A stretch of DNA of 64,000 nucleotides from Gemmatimonadota bacterium. Lineage in GTDB: Bacteria > Gemmatimonadota > Gemmatimonadetes > Longimicrobiales > Gaopeijiaceae. How positions within the stretch are numbered: the stretch's first letter is position 1; each line of letters begins with the position of its first letter. The stretch spans positions 1 through 64,000 of the forward strand of contig JAJEBW010000020.1 of NCBI GenBank assembly GCA_022822325.1, read 5' to 3'. Both the position numbers and the translations under genes were made by a program. This document shows positions 37,225 to 45,416 of the stretch, piece by piece. The notes under the pieces were generated by a model. The model was not told the DNA's origin. It saw only the letters and a list, made by a program, of their open reading frames with translations, and did not search any database.

Positions 37225-37824
37225 TCAGGGGAGAACGGAGCGCAGGAAGGCCCCCAGGGTTCCCCGGTCGAACTCGCGAAACCGCTCCCGAACCAGCCGG
37301 GCCGTCCTCTCGACGAAGATATCGGTGGTGTGATACCGACGGGTGCGCCCGCTCTCGCGGAAACGGATGAAGCCGCGCCAGGTCGCGCCATCGCGGAAGA
37401 CATTCAACGCCGCGATCCAGCTCCGTCCCCCGTAGTGGAAGCGGCGAACCTCCAACTGGCGGGGATGGGCGGCCGGATCCGGTTCGGGGCTCGCTCCCTC
37501 CTCCTCCAGGTGATCCAGGGGATGCTCCGACCGGTCCACCAGCCAGAGCTCGAAGGGCGGAAGGGGCAGCAGTCGCTCGCCAAAGGAGAACAGGGTGGCA
37601 AGCGGATCCCGGGTATCGTGGAGTCCGTGTTCGGTCGCCCAGCCTCGCGCCTCCGCATAGAGCCGGCGAAGAGACTCGCGGGGCATGAGGTGGAAGAGGC
37701 GGGCAATCTGGCGTCGCCGGTAGTGGCGATAGCGCGCATGAAGGACCTCGGGCGACTCGAGCGGTGCGTCGTTGCGGCCCGTTGTACGGCGCCACCAGGC
37801 CGATTCCTGCATTCCATTCCCCAT
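37225..37824 (-). CDS. Uncharacterised protein, paralogous to the 35905-36246 product
   Basis: 199 residues, soluble. N-terminal helical part (PEVLHARYRHYRRRQIARLF, PRESLRRLYAEARG) matches the small protein at 35905-36246. The C-terminal half (RRFHYGGRSWIAALNVFRDG, TWRGFIRFRESG, TDIFVERTARLVRERFREFD, LGAFLRSVLP) looks like a separate alpha/beta domain. No function assigned. It follows the 37843-38721 gene by 18 nt on the same strand, so the two are probably co-transcribed. Confidence 0.6.
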   Translation of the reverse strand: MGNGMQESAWWRRTTGRNDAPLESPEVLHARYRHYRRRQIARLFHLMPRESLRRLYAEARGWATEHGLHDTRDPLATLFSFGERLLPLPPFELWLVDRSEHPLDHLEEEGASPEPDPAAHPRQLEVRRFHYGGRSWIAALNVFRDGATWRGFIRFRESGRTRRYHTTDIFVERTARLVRERFREFDRGTLGAFLRSVLP

Positions 37825-37842
37825 GAGATTCGATGGGCCTCT

Positions 37843-38721
37843 TCAGTGCACGGTCATTGCCGGATGGGTGGACAGGGACTCTCGGCGCGAGCGCGGCGAA
37901 GGCCGGAGCCTCAGCCGGTCCAGCGTTGCCCGTTCGCCGAAGGTGGAGGTGAGCGCACCGATCTCGCGGTGGCGGACCGGTTCGAAGTGAGCGACCAGGT
38001 GGTTCAGCCCCCGCCGCATGATCTCCAGGCTGCGGCGAAGCTCGGCGATGGTGGCGGGAATTCCGAAGGGAATGCGCCAGGTGGCCGCATCGTCCGAATC
38101 CACTCCGGTGGGGGGTGTCGCTGCCAGACCCTGAAAGGCGACGCCGAGTTCGGCTGCCAGCGCGGGGTCGGGCATGCGGTCCGAGGTGCGCACGATCAGC
38201 GCGTTGGAGTCGAAATCCAGGTGGGCGGTCGCAATCCGGTCCGGTCCGGTCGCAACCCGGATTCTGGCGTGATCGTGCAGATCCAGATCCCGGCAGAGGT
38301 CACGGTAGCCAATGCGCAGGAGAACCGGACGGGTCAGAGGGGTGAAGCCGCGGCGGTCAAGGATGTGCGTCGCGAGGTCGAAGCAGTAGCTGCGCAGCCG
38401 TCCGCCGTTTCCTGGATCGTGCCCGGCGGCGGCCGCCAGGGAATCCAGGTGGGCGAGGGCAGGCTGGTGCACCCAGTCCAGGATGACCAGATCGGTCGTC
38501 AGGTTGAGATCCTTGACCGTGCCCGAACCCAGATCAACCGCGCGGACGGCGGATGCGAAGCGTCCGGCAAGCACCACGGCCATCCCGATATCGGCAATCA
38601 GTCCGCCCCGCCGCCCCATCTCGTGAGCGTCGCCGTACTGAACAACGGCCCGGGTGAGCGAGAGTTCGCAGACTCCCGGCACATCGGCCATGGCTTCCGG
38701 GTGAGCTTCCGCGGTGATCAA
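37843..38721 (-). CDS. Uncharacterised protein, 292 residues
   Basis: No family recognised, no signal peptide or membrane helix. Recognisable secondary-structure-like blocks include GLIADIGMAVVLAGRFASAV, DLGSGTVKDLN, TDLVILDWVHQPALAHLD and a C-terminal helix IAELRRSLEIMRRGLNHLVA. Acidic/basic balance and third-position GC agree with genuine coding. It heads the minus-strand group of unknown genes; the next gene (37225-37824) follows after 18 nt. Confidence 0.6.
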   Translation of the reverse strand: MITAEAHPEAMADVPGVCELSLTRAVVQYGDAHEMGRRGGLIADIGMAVVLAGRFASAVRAVDLGSGTVKDLNLTTDLVILDWVHQPALAHLDSLAAAAGHDPGNGGRLRSYCFDLATHILDRRGFTPLTRPVLLRIGYRDLCRDLDLHDHARIRVATGPDRIATAHLDFDSNALIVRTSDRMPDPALAAELGVAFQGLAATPPTGVDSDDAATWRIPFGIPATIAELRRSLEIMRRGLNHLVAHFEPVRHREIGALTSTFGERATLDRLRLRPSPRSRRESLSTHPAMTVH

Positions 38722-39118
38722 CGGCAGGCAGGTCCTGGGCCGTTCGGGGCCCGGTCCGGGGATCGCGGCGCGCCTTCCGGGACAACCCCGGGGCGCCGTC
38801 CCGCAGATTGCGGGGAAAGGGCGTCAATGATAAGCCGATCCTTGCCCGATGGGCAAGCGACGGCGTCGGGAGCAAAGGCTGTTCCGCCGGGCCGGGGGCT
38901 GCCTCCTTCGGGCCGGGAACCGCAGACGACCTTGCGGAGAACCCCCGACGGCCCTATCGTTTTCGTCCTCCTCGCCGGGCATGTCGGCTCGGTGGGCGCG
39001 TCGCCGAAACCGGCGCGGGGGAATGGATCCCGGACGACAGGGGTCCGTTTCAATGCCGGCACCCGGACAGCGCCGGACTCCGGGTCGAACGAGTCGTCTC
39101 AGCAACGGGGTGAATGGG
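38722..39118. other. Divergent intergenic region upstream of rpsU
   Basis: 397 bp between the leftward 37843-38721 gene and rpsU. It must hold the promoters of both. Open frames crossing it are continuous with rpsU on the plus strand but have Arg/Pro-rich, non-conserved sequence. I see no RNA gene or strong hairpin. Confidence 0.5.
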
Positions 39119-39313
39119 TTGGAAGTCTTCGTCAAGGAAAACGAGAGCCTGGAGCGCGCGCTCCGCAGGTTCAAGCGGAAGGTGCAGCGGTCCGGACTCT
39201 ATTCCGAGCTGCGGAAGCGCCGGTTCTACGAGAAACCGAGCGCGCAGCGCAAACGCAAGCGGGAAGCGGCAATCCGGCGGGAACGAAGGCGTCAGCGCCG
39301 GGTCCGCCGGTAG
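39119..39313 (+). CDS. rpsU: Ribosomal protein S21
   Basis: 64 residues from TTG 39119. Standard S21: [20 protein letters not shown] followed by [20 protein letters not shown] and an Arg/Lys-rich tail. The start is set by AACGGGGTGA (39104-39113), a near-perfect SD 5 nt before the TTG; the in-frame GTG at 39110 is part of that SD. Tail-to-tail with the 3-hydroxyacyl-CoA dehydrogenase gene. Confidence 0.95.
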   Translation: MEVFVKENESLERALRRFKRKVQRSGLYSELRKRRFYEKPSAQRKRKREAAIRRERRRQRRVRR

Positions 39314-39334
39314 AGCCCTCCTCCCCGTCCCGGT

Positions 39335-40213
39335 CTACAGCTTCAGCGCCACGGGGCCTTCCGGGGTCCAGTCGTAGAATCCCGCGCCCGTCTTCCGGCC
39401 ATAGCGTCCCATCGACATGAGGCGCTTCAGCAGCGGCGGCGGCGCGTAACGCTCTTCGCGGTACTCCTCGTACATGATTTCGGCGACGCGGTAGAGGGTG
39501 TCGATCCCCACGAAGTCCCCCAGCGCGAAGGGCCCCATCGGATAGCCGCAACCGAGCGTCATCGCCTTGTCGATGTCCTCGATCGTCGCCACCCCGCGCT
39601 CCACCTGGCGAATCGCGTCGAGCATGTAGGGCACGAGCAGAAGATTGACGACGAAGCCGGAGTTGTCCTTCGCTGCGATCGGGGTTTTCCCCACCGCCCC
39701 GGCGAAGGCGAAGGCGGCGTCGAAGGTCTCCTGGCTGGTCGCGATCGTGCGGACGACCTCCACCAGCTTCATGACCGGGACGGGGTTGAAGAAGTGCAGA
39801 CCGACGAACCGATCGGGCCGGGAGGTGGCCGCGGCCATGTCCGTTACCGTGAGCGAGCTCGTGTTGGAGGCGAAGATCGCGTCCTGCGAACAGATGCCGT
39901 CCAGTTGGGTGAAGAGTTCGTTCTTGGCTTCCAGAGACTCCACGATCGCCTCGATGATCAGATCGCAGCCGACCATCTTCTCCAGCGAGGTCGTGAAGAT
40001 CGTGCGGGCCAGCGCCTCGTCGCGGCTGGATTCTTCCAGCTTGCCCCTGGCAACCGCTCGCGCCAGAGATTTTTCCACGCGATTCCTGCCTGCGGCGACC
40101 GCGCCTTGGTCGATCTCGCGCACGACCACATCGAATCCTGCCTTGGCCGACACCTCGGCGATGCCGCTTCCCATGAGGCCGCAACCGACGACCCCGACTT
40201 TCCGGATTTCCAC
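39335..40213 (-). CDS. 3-hydroxybutyryl-CoA dehydrogenase
   Basis: 292 residues, GTG start. NAD-binding GCGLMGSGIAEVSAKAG at the N-terminus; catalytic segment FASNTSSLTVTDMA and RFVGLHFFNPVPVMKLVEVV; C-terminal dimer domain with MGPFALGDFVGIDTLY. Oxidises (S)-3-hydroxyacyl-CoA to the 3-oxoacyl-CoA. Part of a leftward group with the thiolase (41.3 kb). Its leader has a 17-nt tandem repeat. Confidence 0.93.
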   Translation of the reverse strand: MEIRKVGVVGCGLMGSGIAEVSAKAGFDVVVREIDQGAVAAGRNRVEKSLARAVARGKLEESSRDEALARTIFTTSLEKMVGCDLIIEAIVESLEAKNELFTQLDGICSQDAIFASNTSSLTVTDMAAATSRPDRFVGLHFFNPVPVMKLVEVVRTIATSQETFDAAFAFAGAVGKTPIAAKDNSGFVVNLLLVPYMLDAIRQVERGVATIEDIDKAMTLGCGYPMGPFALGDFVGIDTLYRVAEIMYEEYREERYAPPPLLKRLMSMGRYGRKTGAGFYDWTPEGPVALKL

Positions 40214-40236
40214 GATTTCTTCGTCTCCTCTGTTGT

Positions 40237-40270
40237 GATGCGATGGGTGTTGCGATGCGATGGGTGTGAG
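40237..40270. repeat. 17-nt tandem repeat in the 3-hydroxybutyryl-CoA dehydrogenase leader
   Basis: GATGCGATGGGTGTTGC (40237-40253) is followed directly by GATGCGATGGGTGTGAG (40254-40270); the first 14 nt are identical. It lies 24 nt upstream of the GTG start. Confidence 0.85.
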
Positions 40271-40338
40271 ATAAGGTACCGGCGCTTCCGGACGAAAATC
40301 GGCCGGCCGGCGCACCGGGACCGGACCGGCGTTGGGGA

Positions 40339-41250
40339 TCAGGGGGATCCGGAGTCGCGCGCCTTGCGCTGACCGGACCGCCGCGGCGAGTCCCCGTCCT
40401 CCGGGAACAGATCCTGGGCGATTCCCATGAAGTGACGCTGCAGCCAGCGCCGCCACGCGGGTGGAGGGGGTTCGATCCCTCCGGGGATTTCGAGGCTGTC
40501 CAGGAGGCCTTCGAGCTCCAGGCTGGCCGCGACATGACGCCTGGCGGAGGTCTTGCGAGCCCAACGGCTCCAGAATGATGCGTAACCGGCGGCCGCCGCC
40601 ACCGCCACGGTCGTTGCGACCGCAAGCGTCGTCAGGACCGAAACGCCGCCCATGATCAGCGCCGCCGCGATCGGCGCCGGAACGGCGAACCCGACCCCCA
40701 GGGTGCATGCGATCCTGAGCCCGCGGGATTCCAGGGGGGACAGTCCCAGCCGGAGCTCGACCTCGGTGCTCTCGGGGTCCGGAGCCTCCAGACGCACCTC
40801 GATGGCGCTGGCCGAGCTCACATGACCCTCGCGGGGATTGGCGTGATCCAGGCGGAGCTGGCGACCCCCGCCCGAAGTCGACAGGTAATGCAGGAGATCG
40901 CTCCGGCGCCGCACCCGCCGCAGCCGTTTCTCCGAATCCAGCCGGGCCTGAAGTTCGGCGACGATCTCGGCTCGCGACCGCTCGATGACGCGGCTTGCGC
41001 GGATCGGCCCGCCCTCGCGCTCCCTGCCGCGACCCGGGTCGACGCGCTGTCCCGCCCGGACCTCGGCCAGGGCGCTGCGGATGTGCCGTTCGGGCAATCC
41101 CGCCTCCCGCGCGATGCGAATCACCTCCGCTTCGGTGAATTCGCCCTCGCCCGCCGCGGGTTCGGCCGCCGCCAGCTCGGAGGCGCGCCGGATGACGGCG
41201 TCGAAGTCGCGCCGCGTCAGCGCCCTTCTCTCGCGCCTTCCATTCCCCAC
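40339..41250 (-). CDS. Uncharacterised membrane protein
   Basis: 303 residues. N-terminal soluble helical part (LTRRDFDAVIRRASELAAA, FTEAEVIRIAREAGLPERHI, resembling a small helical sensor/SHOCT-like module), a middle beta-rich part (SAIEVRLEAPDPESTEVELRL, quoted in part), and two adjacent transmembrane helices (RIACTLGVGFAVPAPIAAAL and GVSVLTTLAVATTVAVAAAA) before a Pro/Trp/Arg-rich C-terminus. Family not recognised. It lies between the thiolase and dehydrogenase genes on the same strand (39 nt from the thiolase). Confidence 0.65.
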   Translation of the reverse strand: MGNGRRERRALTRRDFDAVIRRASELAAAEPAAGEGEFTEAEVIRIAREAGLPERHIRSALAEVRAGQRVDPGRGREREGGPIRASRVIERSRAEIVAELQARLDSEKRLRRVRRRSDLLHYLSTSGGGRQLRLDHANPREGHVSSASAIEVRLEAPDPESTEVELRLGLSPLESRGLRIACTLGVGFAVPAPIAAALIMGGVSVLTTLAVATTVAVAAAAGYASFWSRWARKTSARRHVAASLELEGLLDSLEIPGGIEPPPPAWRRWLQRHFMGIAQDLFPEDGDSPRRSGQRKARDSGSP

Positions 41251-41289
41251 GGTCCGTCCCTCTCCGCTGCGGTGGCGACCCGGCCGCCG

Positions 41290-42549
41290 TCAGAGCGCTT
41301 CCACCACCACCGCCCCGCCCTGTCCACCCCCGATGCATGCGGCCCCCAATCCGAAGCGGGCGCCGCGCCGCCTCAGCTCGTGGACCAGGTGCAGGGTGAT
41401 TCTGGCTCCCGATGCGGCCAGCGGATGGGTGAGGGCGATCGCGCCGCCATTCACATTGGTTCGTTCGGGATCGAGCCCGAGCTCCCTTTCCACCGACTTG
41501 TACTGCGCGGCGAAGGCCTCGTTGATCTCGACCAGATCGATCGCGTCCAGGCCGAGACCGGCCCTGGCGAGCGCCTTGCGGGCGGCCGGCGCGGGCCCAA
41601 TCCCCATGATCGACGGATCCACCCCGGCGAACCCCCACGAAACCAGGCGGGCCAGCGGCTTCGCCCCTGCGTTTTCGGCCCAGCTCCGGCTGGCCAGCAC
41701 CACCGACGCGGCCCCGTCCCCGATTCCGCTTGCGTTGCCCGCCGTCACCAGCCCGTCCTTCCTGAAGTAGGGGCGCAACCTGCCCAGCGCCTCCATGGTG
41801 GTGTTCGGCCGCATGTGCTCGTCCACCGCGAACTCGACGGGGCCCTTGCGCGTCTTGACGGTCACCGGCGCCACCTCGGCCTCGTAACGGCCTTCGCCCC
41901 ACGCCGCATGCGCGCGCCGCTGGCTGTTCACCGCCACCTGGTCGGCCTCGGCCCGGGTCACCTCGTACTGCTCGGCCAGCTTTTCGGCGGTCTGCGCCAT
42001 CGAGAGTCCGCAGTGCGAATCGAGAAGCGCCTCCCAGAGGGTGTCCTCGAAGTTGTTGCCCGAGGGACCGAGCCGCAGCGATCCCCAGCGCGCGCCCCGA
42101 ACCACATGCGGGGCCTGGCTCATCGATTCGGCGCCGCCGCACAGGGTGACTTCAGCCTCGCCCAGGAGGATTTCGCGAGCGCCCGAGACGATCGCCTGGA
42201 AGCCGGAGCCGCAGAGACGGTTGACGGTGAGCGCGCCGGCCTCGACCGGAACGCCTGCCCGCAGCCCCACATGACGGGCCAGGTAGGCGGCGTCGGCGGA
42301 GGTCTGGAGCACATTGCCGAAGAAGACGTGGCCCACTTCGGAGGGGTCGATCTCCGCCGCGTCCAGCGCGGAGCGGGCCGAATGGACGCCCAGGTCGGTC
42401 GCGGTGAGATCCTTCAGCGTTCCCCCGAAGGTTCCGAAGGGAGTGCGCCTGCCCGAGAGGAAGACGACCTCCCTGCCGAAACCCTGCGTGCCCGAATTCC
42501 GCGTGCCCGAATCCCGTCCTGCGGAAGCGTTGCCGACGCTGTCTCCCAT
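41290..42549 (-). CDS. Acetyl-CoA C-acyltransferase (thiolase)
   Basis: 419 residues. Nucleophile Cys in VNRLCGSGFQAI, then EINEAFAAQ, GGAIALTHPLAASGARI and the second catalytic Cys in AACIGGGQGGAVVVE. The His motif normally reads ALGHPxGASG; here two Gly are Thr and Ala. The first about 25 residues are Gly/Ser/Asn-rich, encoded by a 15-nt tandem repeat (42486-42515), and the conserved protein begins at REVVFLSGRRTPFG. Acts with the neighbouring 3-hydroxyacyl-CoA dehydrogenase and the enoyl-CoA hydratase at 34.2 kb. Confidence 0.92.
   Translation of the reverse strand: MGDSVGNASAGRDSGTRNSGTQGFGREVVFLSGRRTPFGTFGGTLKDLTATDLGVHSARSALDAAEIDPSEVGHVFFGNVLQTSADAAYLARHVGLRAGVPVEAGALTVNRLCGSGFQAIVSGAREILLGEAEVTLCGGAESMSQAPHVVRGARWGSLRLGPSGNNFEDTLWEALLDSHCGLSMAQTAEKLAEQYEVTRAEADQVAVNSQRRAHAAWGEGRYEAEVAPVTVKTRKGPVEFAVDEHMRPNTTMEALGRLRPYFRKDGLVTAGNASGIGDGAASVVLASRSWAENAGAKPLARLVSWGFAGVDPSIMGIGPAPAARKALARAGLGLDAIDLVEINEAFAAQYKSVERELGLDPERTNVNGGAIALTHPLAASGARITLHLVHELRRRGARFGLGAACIGGGQGGAVVVEAL
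42486..42515. repeat. 15-nt tandem repeat inside the thiolase N-terminal codons
   Basis: GCGTGCCCGAATTCC (42486-42500) and GCGTGCCCGAATCCC (42501-42515), 14/15 identical. In frame, it adds the repeat DSGTRNSGT to the thiolase N-terminus. Confidence 0.8.
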
Positions 42550-42574
42550 CTTCGTATCTCCTTGCGCTGTTTGA

Positions 42575-42618
42575 GTTTGTCAAAGACGCCCGTTGGGTTT
42601 GTCGAGGACGCCCGCTGA
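42575..42618. repeat. 22-nt tandem repeat in the thiolase leader
   Basis: GTTTGTCAAAGACGCCCGTTGG (quoted as GTTTGTCAAAGACGC + CCGTTGG; 42575-42596) and GTTTGTCGAGGACGC + CCGCTGA (42597-42618) agree at 18 of 22 positions; a truncated third copy GTCTGCCGAG follows. It occupies the 92-nt gap between the IPMDH-like stop and the thiolase start. Confidence 0.8.
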
Positions 42619-42641
42619 GTCTGCCGAGAAATTCGAATCCG

Positions 42642-43700
42642 CTACGGGACCGGAAGCCCGCCGATCCGACGAGCCATCCAGTCCCCCACCTCGCGGGTTG
42701 TGGAGGCGCCGCCCAGATCGGGGGTCGTCGGGCCGGAGCGCAAAGACTCGGCAATGCACCCTTCCAGATCCGCGGCCGCATCCGGCTGGCCCAGGTGGTC
42801 CAGGAGGAGCGCCGCGCACCCGACCGCGCCGAGAGGGTTCGCGATTCCCCGGCCCGCGATGTCGGGCGCCGAACCATGCACCGGTTCGAAGAGCGCCCAC
42901 GATCCCGGATGCAGATTCCCCGAGGGCGCCATCCCGAGTCCCCCGGTCACCTGCGCGCCCAGATCGCTCAGAATGTCGCCGAAAAGGTTGGATGTGACCA
43001 CCACTTCGTAGCGCTGCGGACGGCGCACCAGATCCATGGCCATGGCGTCCACGTACATGGCGTCCTGCGCGATCCCGGGAAAACCGGCCCCGACCTCGGC
43101 AAAGACGCGCCTCCAGAGCGCCCCTTCGTGGACGAGCGCGTTGGCCTTGTCCACCAGGGTGATCCGCTTGCGCCCGCTGCGCTCGGCGTACTCGAAGGCG
43201 GCCCGCACGATCCGTTCCACTCCCTTGCAGGTGTTCAGCGAGATCTCGGTCGCCACCTCGTCGGGGGTGCCGGTCTTGAAGGAACCGCCGGAGCCGGTGT
43301 AGAGGCCCTCGGTGTTTTCGCGGAAGAAGACGATGTCGGTGGCGGGATGGGGATCGCGCAGCGGGGAGAGGGCGGGAAGGCGCAACCGGCAGGGCCGGAA
43401 GTTGATGAAGAGATCGGCGTGAAAGCGCAGGCCGAGCAGGATGTCGCGGGCGTGAACGTTGCCGGGGACGCGCGAATCGCCCAGCGCGCCGAGGAGAGCC
43501 GCATCGTGCTCGCCGACGAGCCGGTCGCGCTCCGCTTCGGTGATGGTGACGCCCTCGCGCAGATAGCGTTCCGCGCCGAGGTCCCAGGGGTGGAGGCGGA
43601 GGGGAAGCCGGTGTCTCGCGGCCACCGCCTCGAGCACGACGACGGCCGCCTCCATGACTTCGGGGCCGATCCCGTCGCCGTCGATCACGGCCACCTTCAT
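42642..43700 (-). CDS. Isocitrate/isopropylmalate dehydrogenase family protein (LeuB-like)
   Basis: 352 residues, beta-decarboxylating dehydrogenase. N-terminal MKVAVIDGDGIGPEV, substrate-site FFRENTEGLYTG, catalytic Lys in LVDKANAL and metal Asp residues in YVDAMAMDLVRRP and SNLFGDILSDLGAQ, cofactor loop HGSAPDIAGRGIANP (NAD-type His-Gly-Ser-Ala). Substrate is uncertain: 3-isopropylmalate, isocitrate, homoisocitrate or tartrate. No other leucine genes are nearby, which argues against a simple leuB call. Confidence 0.85.
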   Translation of the reverse strand: MKVAVIDGDGIGPEVMEAAVVVLEAVAARHRLPLRLHPWDLGAERYLREGVTITEAERDRLVGEHDAALLGALGDSRVPGNVHARDILLGLRFHADLFINFRPCRLRLPALSPLRDPHPATDIVFFRENTEGLYTGSGGSFKTGTPDEVATEISLNTCKGVERIVRAAFEYAERSGRKRITLVDKANALVHEGALWRRVFAEVGAGFPGIAQDAMYVDAMAMDLVRRPQRYEVVVTSNLFGDILSDLGAQVTGGLGMAPSGNLHPGSWALFEPVHGSAPDIAGRGIANPLGAVGCAALLLDHLGQPDAAADLEGCIAESLRSGPTTPDLGGASTTREVGDWMARRIGGLPVP

Positions 43701-43761
43701 CGCGCTGCGCCACCCTTTTCCCGGAAGCTCCCGGCGCCTCCGGCCGATGGTCGAGGCAGGG

Positions 43762-44865
43762 TCAGCGGTCCCGTTCGAAGAGGTAGGCCGATTCCTCGCG
43801 ACGGGTCTCGCCGTCCACGCAAACCGCGAATCTCGCGCCGGCGTAGATGGCCGCGCCCCCGTACTCGCCGTTCTTGTTGATGGCGTAGTAGTTCACGCCG
43901 AAGTTCGGACGGCCGTCGTCGTTCCGCAGCCGGGGCTCGACCGTGAAGGTCACGATCCGGCGCAGCGCCTCGAGGCAGGCGTCGGTCGGCGACATCCCCG
44001 AGCGCATGAGCTCCACCACCGAGTGCGATCCGCAGGTCTTGATGACGGCTTCGCCGCGCCCGGTCGATCCGCAGGCGCCCACATCGTTGTCGACGTAGAG
44101 GCCCGCGCCTACGATCGGCGAATCGCCCACCCGGCCGGGAACCTTCCACGCCAGCCCCGAGGTGGTCGTCACCCCGGAGATGTCGCCCTCGCGGTTGATG
44201 ACATTGCAGTTGATCGTTCCCTGGGGGCGCACCCCGTCGTGCGAGTCGATGAGGTTGGTGCCGTAGCTGTCCTCGTCCTCGAAGGGCTCGTCGTTGCCGG
44301 AACCGGTCTCGGGGGGGACGAGATAGTCGTCCCGGTCGCTCATCCGCGCGCGCCACTCGATCCAGCGCCGCCGCGACCGCTCGGTGAGCAGATTCTCGAG
44401 CGGGTAGCCCATCGAGAGCGCAAATCGCTGCGCGCCCTTGCCCACCAGGAGGACGTGGTCGGTGTAGCGCATGACATCCATCGCCACCCGGCTGGGCGTC
44501 TTGATTCCCTCGATGCAGGCCACCGCCCCCGCCCCCCGGCTCGGCCCGTGCATCACCGAGGAATCGAGCTGCACCACGCCGTCGAGGTTCGGAAGTCCCC
44601 CGAATCCGACCGACGAGTCGTTGGGGTCGCGCTCGACGACGTTCACCCCCTCGACCACGGCCTCGAGGGTGTCGCCCCCGGCATTGACCGCCCGCACGGC
44701 GGTGTCCACCGCTTCGAGTCCATTTCCGCTGGCCACGGAAACCGGAGTCACCACCCGTCTGTGCACCGCGGGGGCTCCGATCAGCGGCTTCGGCACCGCG
44801 GACCCCAGCCCCACGGCCGCGCCCACGCCGGCGGTCGTCTTCAGAAAATCGCGTCGACTGGCCAT
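43762..44865 (-). CDS. N4-(beta-N-acetylglucosaminyl)-L-asparaginase-type Ntn hydrolase, Tat-exported
   Basis: 367 residues from ATG 44865 (AAGGGAGA upstream). Tat signal SRRDFLKTTAGVGAAVGLG. The autocatalytic Thr is in PQGTINCNVINREG, followed by SGVTTTSGLAWK and GRVGDSPIVGAGLYVDNDVG, as in glycosylasparaginase. The residue before the Thr is Gly, as in plant-type asparaginases, not the Asp of classical glycosylasparaginases. It would cleave GlcNAc-Asn or beta-aspartyl linkages in the periplasm. The earlier start to 45126 is rejected because it overlaps the 44880-45185 gene. Confidence 0.88.
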   Translation of the reverse strand: MASRRDFLKTTAGVGAAVGLGSAVPKPLIGAPAVHRRVVTPVSVASGNGLEAVDTAVRAVNAGGDTLEAVVEGVNVVERDPNDSSVGFGGLPNLDGVVQLDSSVMHGPSRGAGAVACIEGIKTPSRVAMDVMRYTDHVLLVGKGAQRFALSMGYPLENLLTERSRRRWIEWRARMSDRDDYLVPPETGSGNDEPFEDEDSYGTNLIDSHDGVRPQGTINCNVINREGDISGVTTTSGLAWKVPGRVGDSPIVGAGLYVDNDVGACGSTGRGEAVIKTCGSHSVVELMRSGMSPTDACLEALRRIVTFTVEPRLRNDDGRPNFGVNYYAINKNGEYGGAAIYAGARFAVCVDGETRREESAYLFERDR

Positions 44866-44879
44866 GAACCGGTCTCCCT

Positions 44880-45185
44880 TCAGGCTTCCCGCGGTTCGCC
44901 CAGGAGGGCCTCCCCGCTGTTGATGTCTTCGCCGTCGCTCTTCGGTTCCACGGCGGTCTTCCTCGGCTTCAGCCTCGAGATGACGGGTCTGCAGAACTGC
45001 ATTCCCAACGCCTTCAGCCGCGCGAGTTCGTTGTTGCCGAGCTCGGGGTAGCGCTCCCCCAGATACTCGACCGTCTCGGTCATCCACACATCCTGGTCGT
45101 CGGTGTTCGCTTCGAGAACGCCGCAACGGTGGATGTGGCTGAAGAGTTCGTCTCGTGCTCGTTCAATCGGCGCCTGCCTGGCCAC
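44880..45185 (-). CDS. Uncharacterised 101-residue protein
   Basis: GTG start at 45185 with AGGAGG 5 nt upstream. Family not recognised. The body (ARDELFSHIHRCGVLEANTD, MTETVEYLGERYPELGNNEL, LKALGMQFCRPVISRLKPRK) is helical and charged, with an acidic C-terminus. It precedes the glycosylasparaginase gene by 14 nt on the same strand. No cysteine pair or catalytic motif is evident. Confidence 0.6.
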   Translation of the reverse strand: MARQAPIERARDELFSHIHRCGVLEANTDDQDVWMTETVEYLGERYPELGNNELARLKALGMQFCRPVISRLKPRKTAVEPKSDGEDINSGEALLGEPREA

Positions 45186-45416
45186 TTCGCCTCCTGTCGC
45201 TTCTGTACGATCTTGCAGGGGACCATCCCCCGCCCTGGTCTCCGGCCGGACTGTCCGCCCGTCCAGGGAAGCCCATAAGGTAGGGAACATCCCGGCAATC
45301 GCAAGCGGCGGCGCCAGGGGCAAATCGCAACGTCGCCCTTTCCCCGGCTTCGGTCCGGGCGCCGCCCGCGCACCCGGCCCGCGCCACCGCACCCGCCGCC
45401 CACCCCAGGATCCCCC

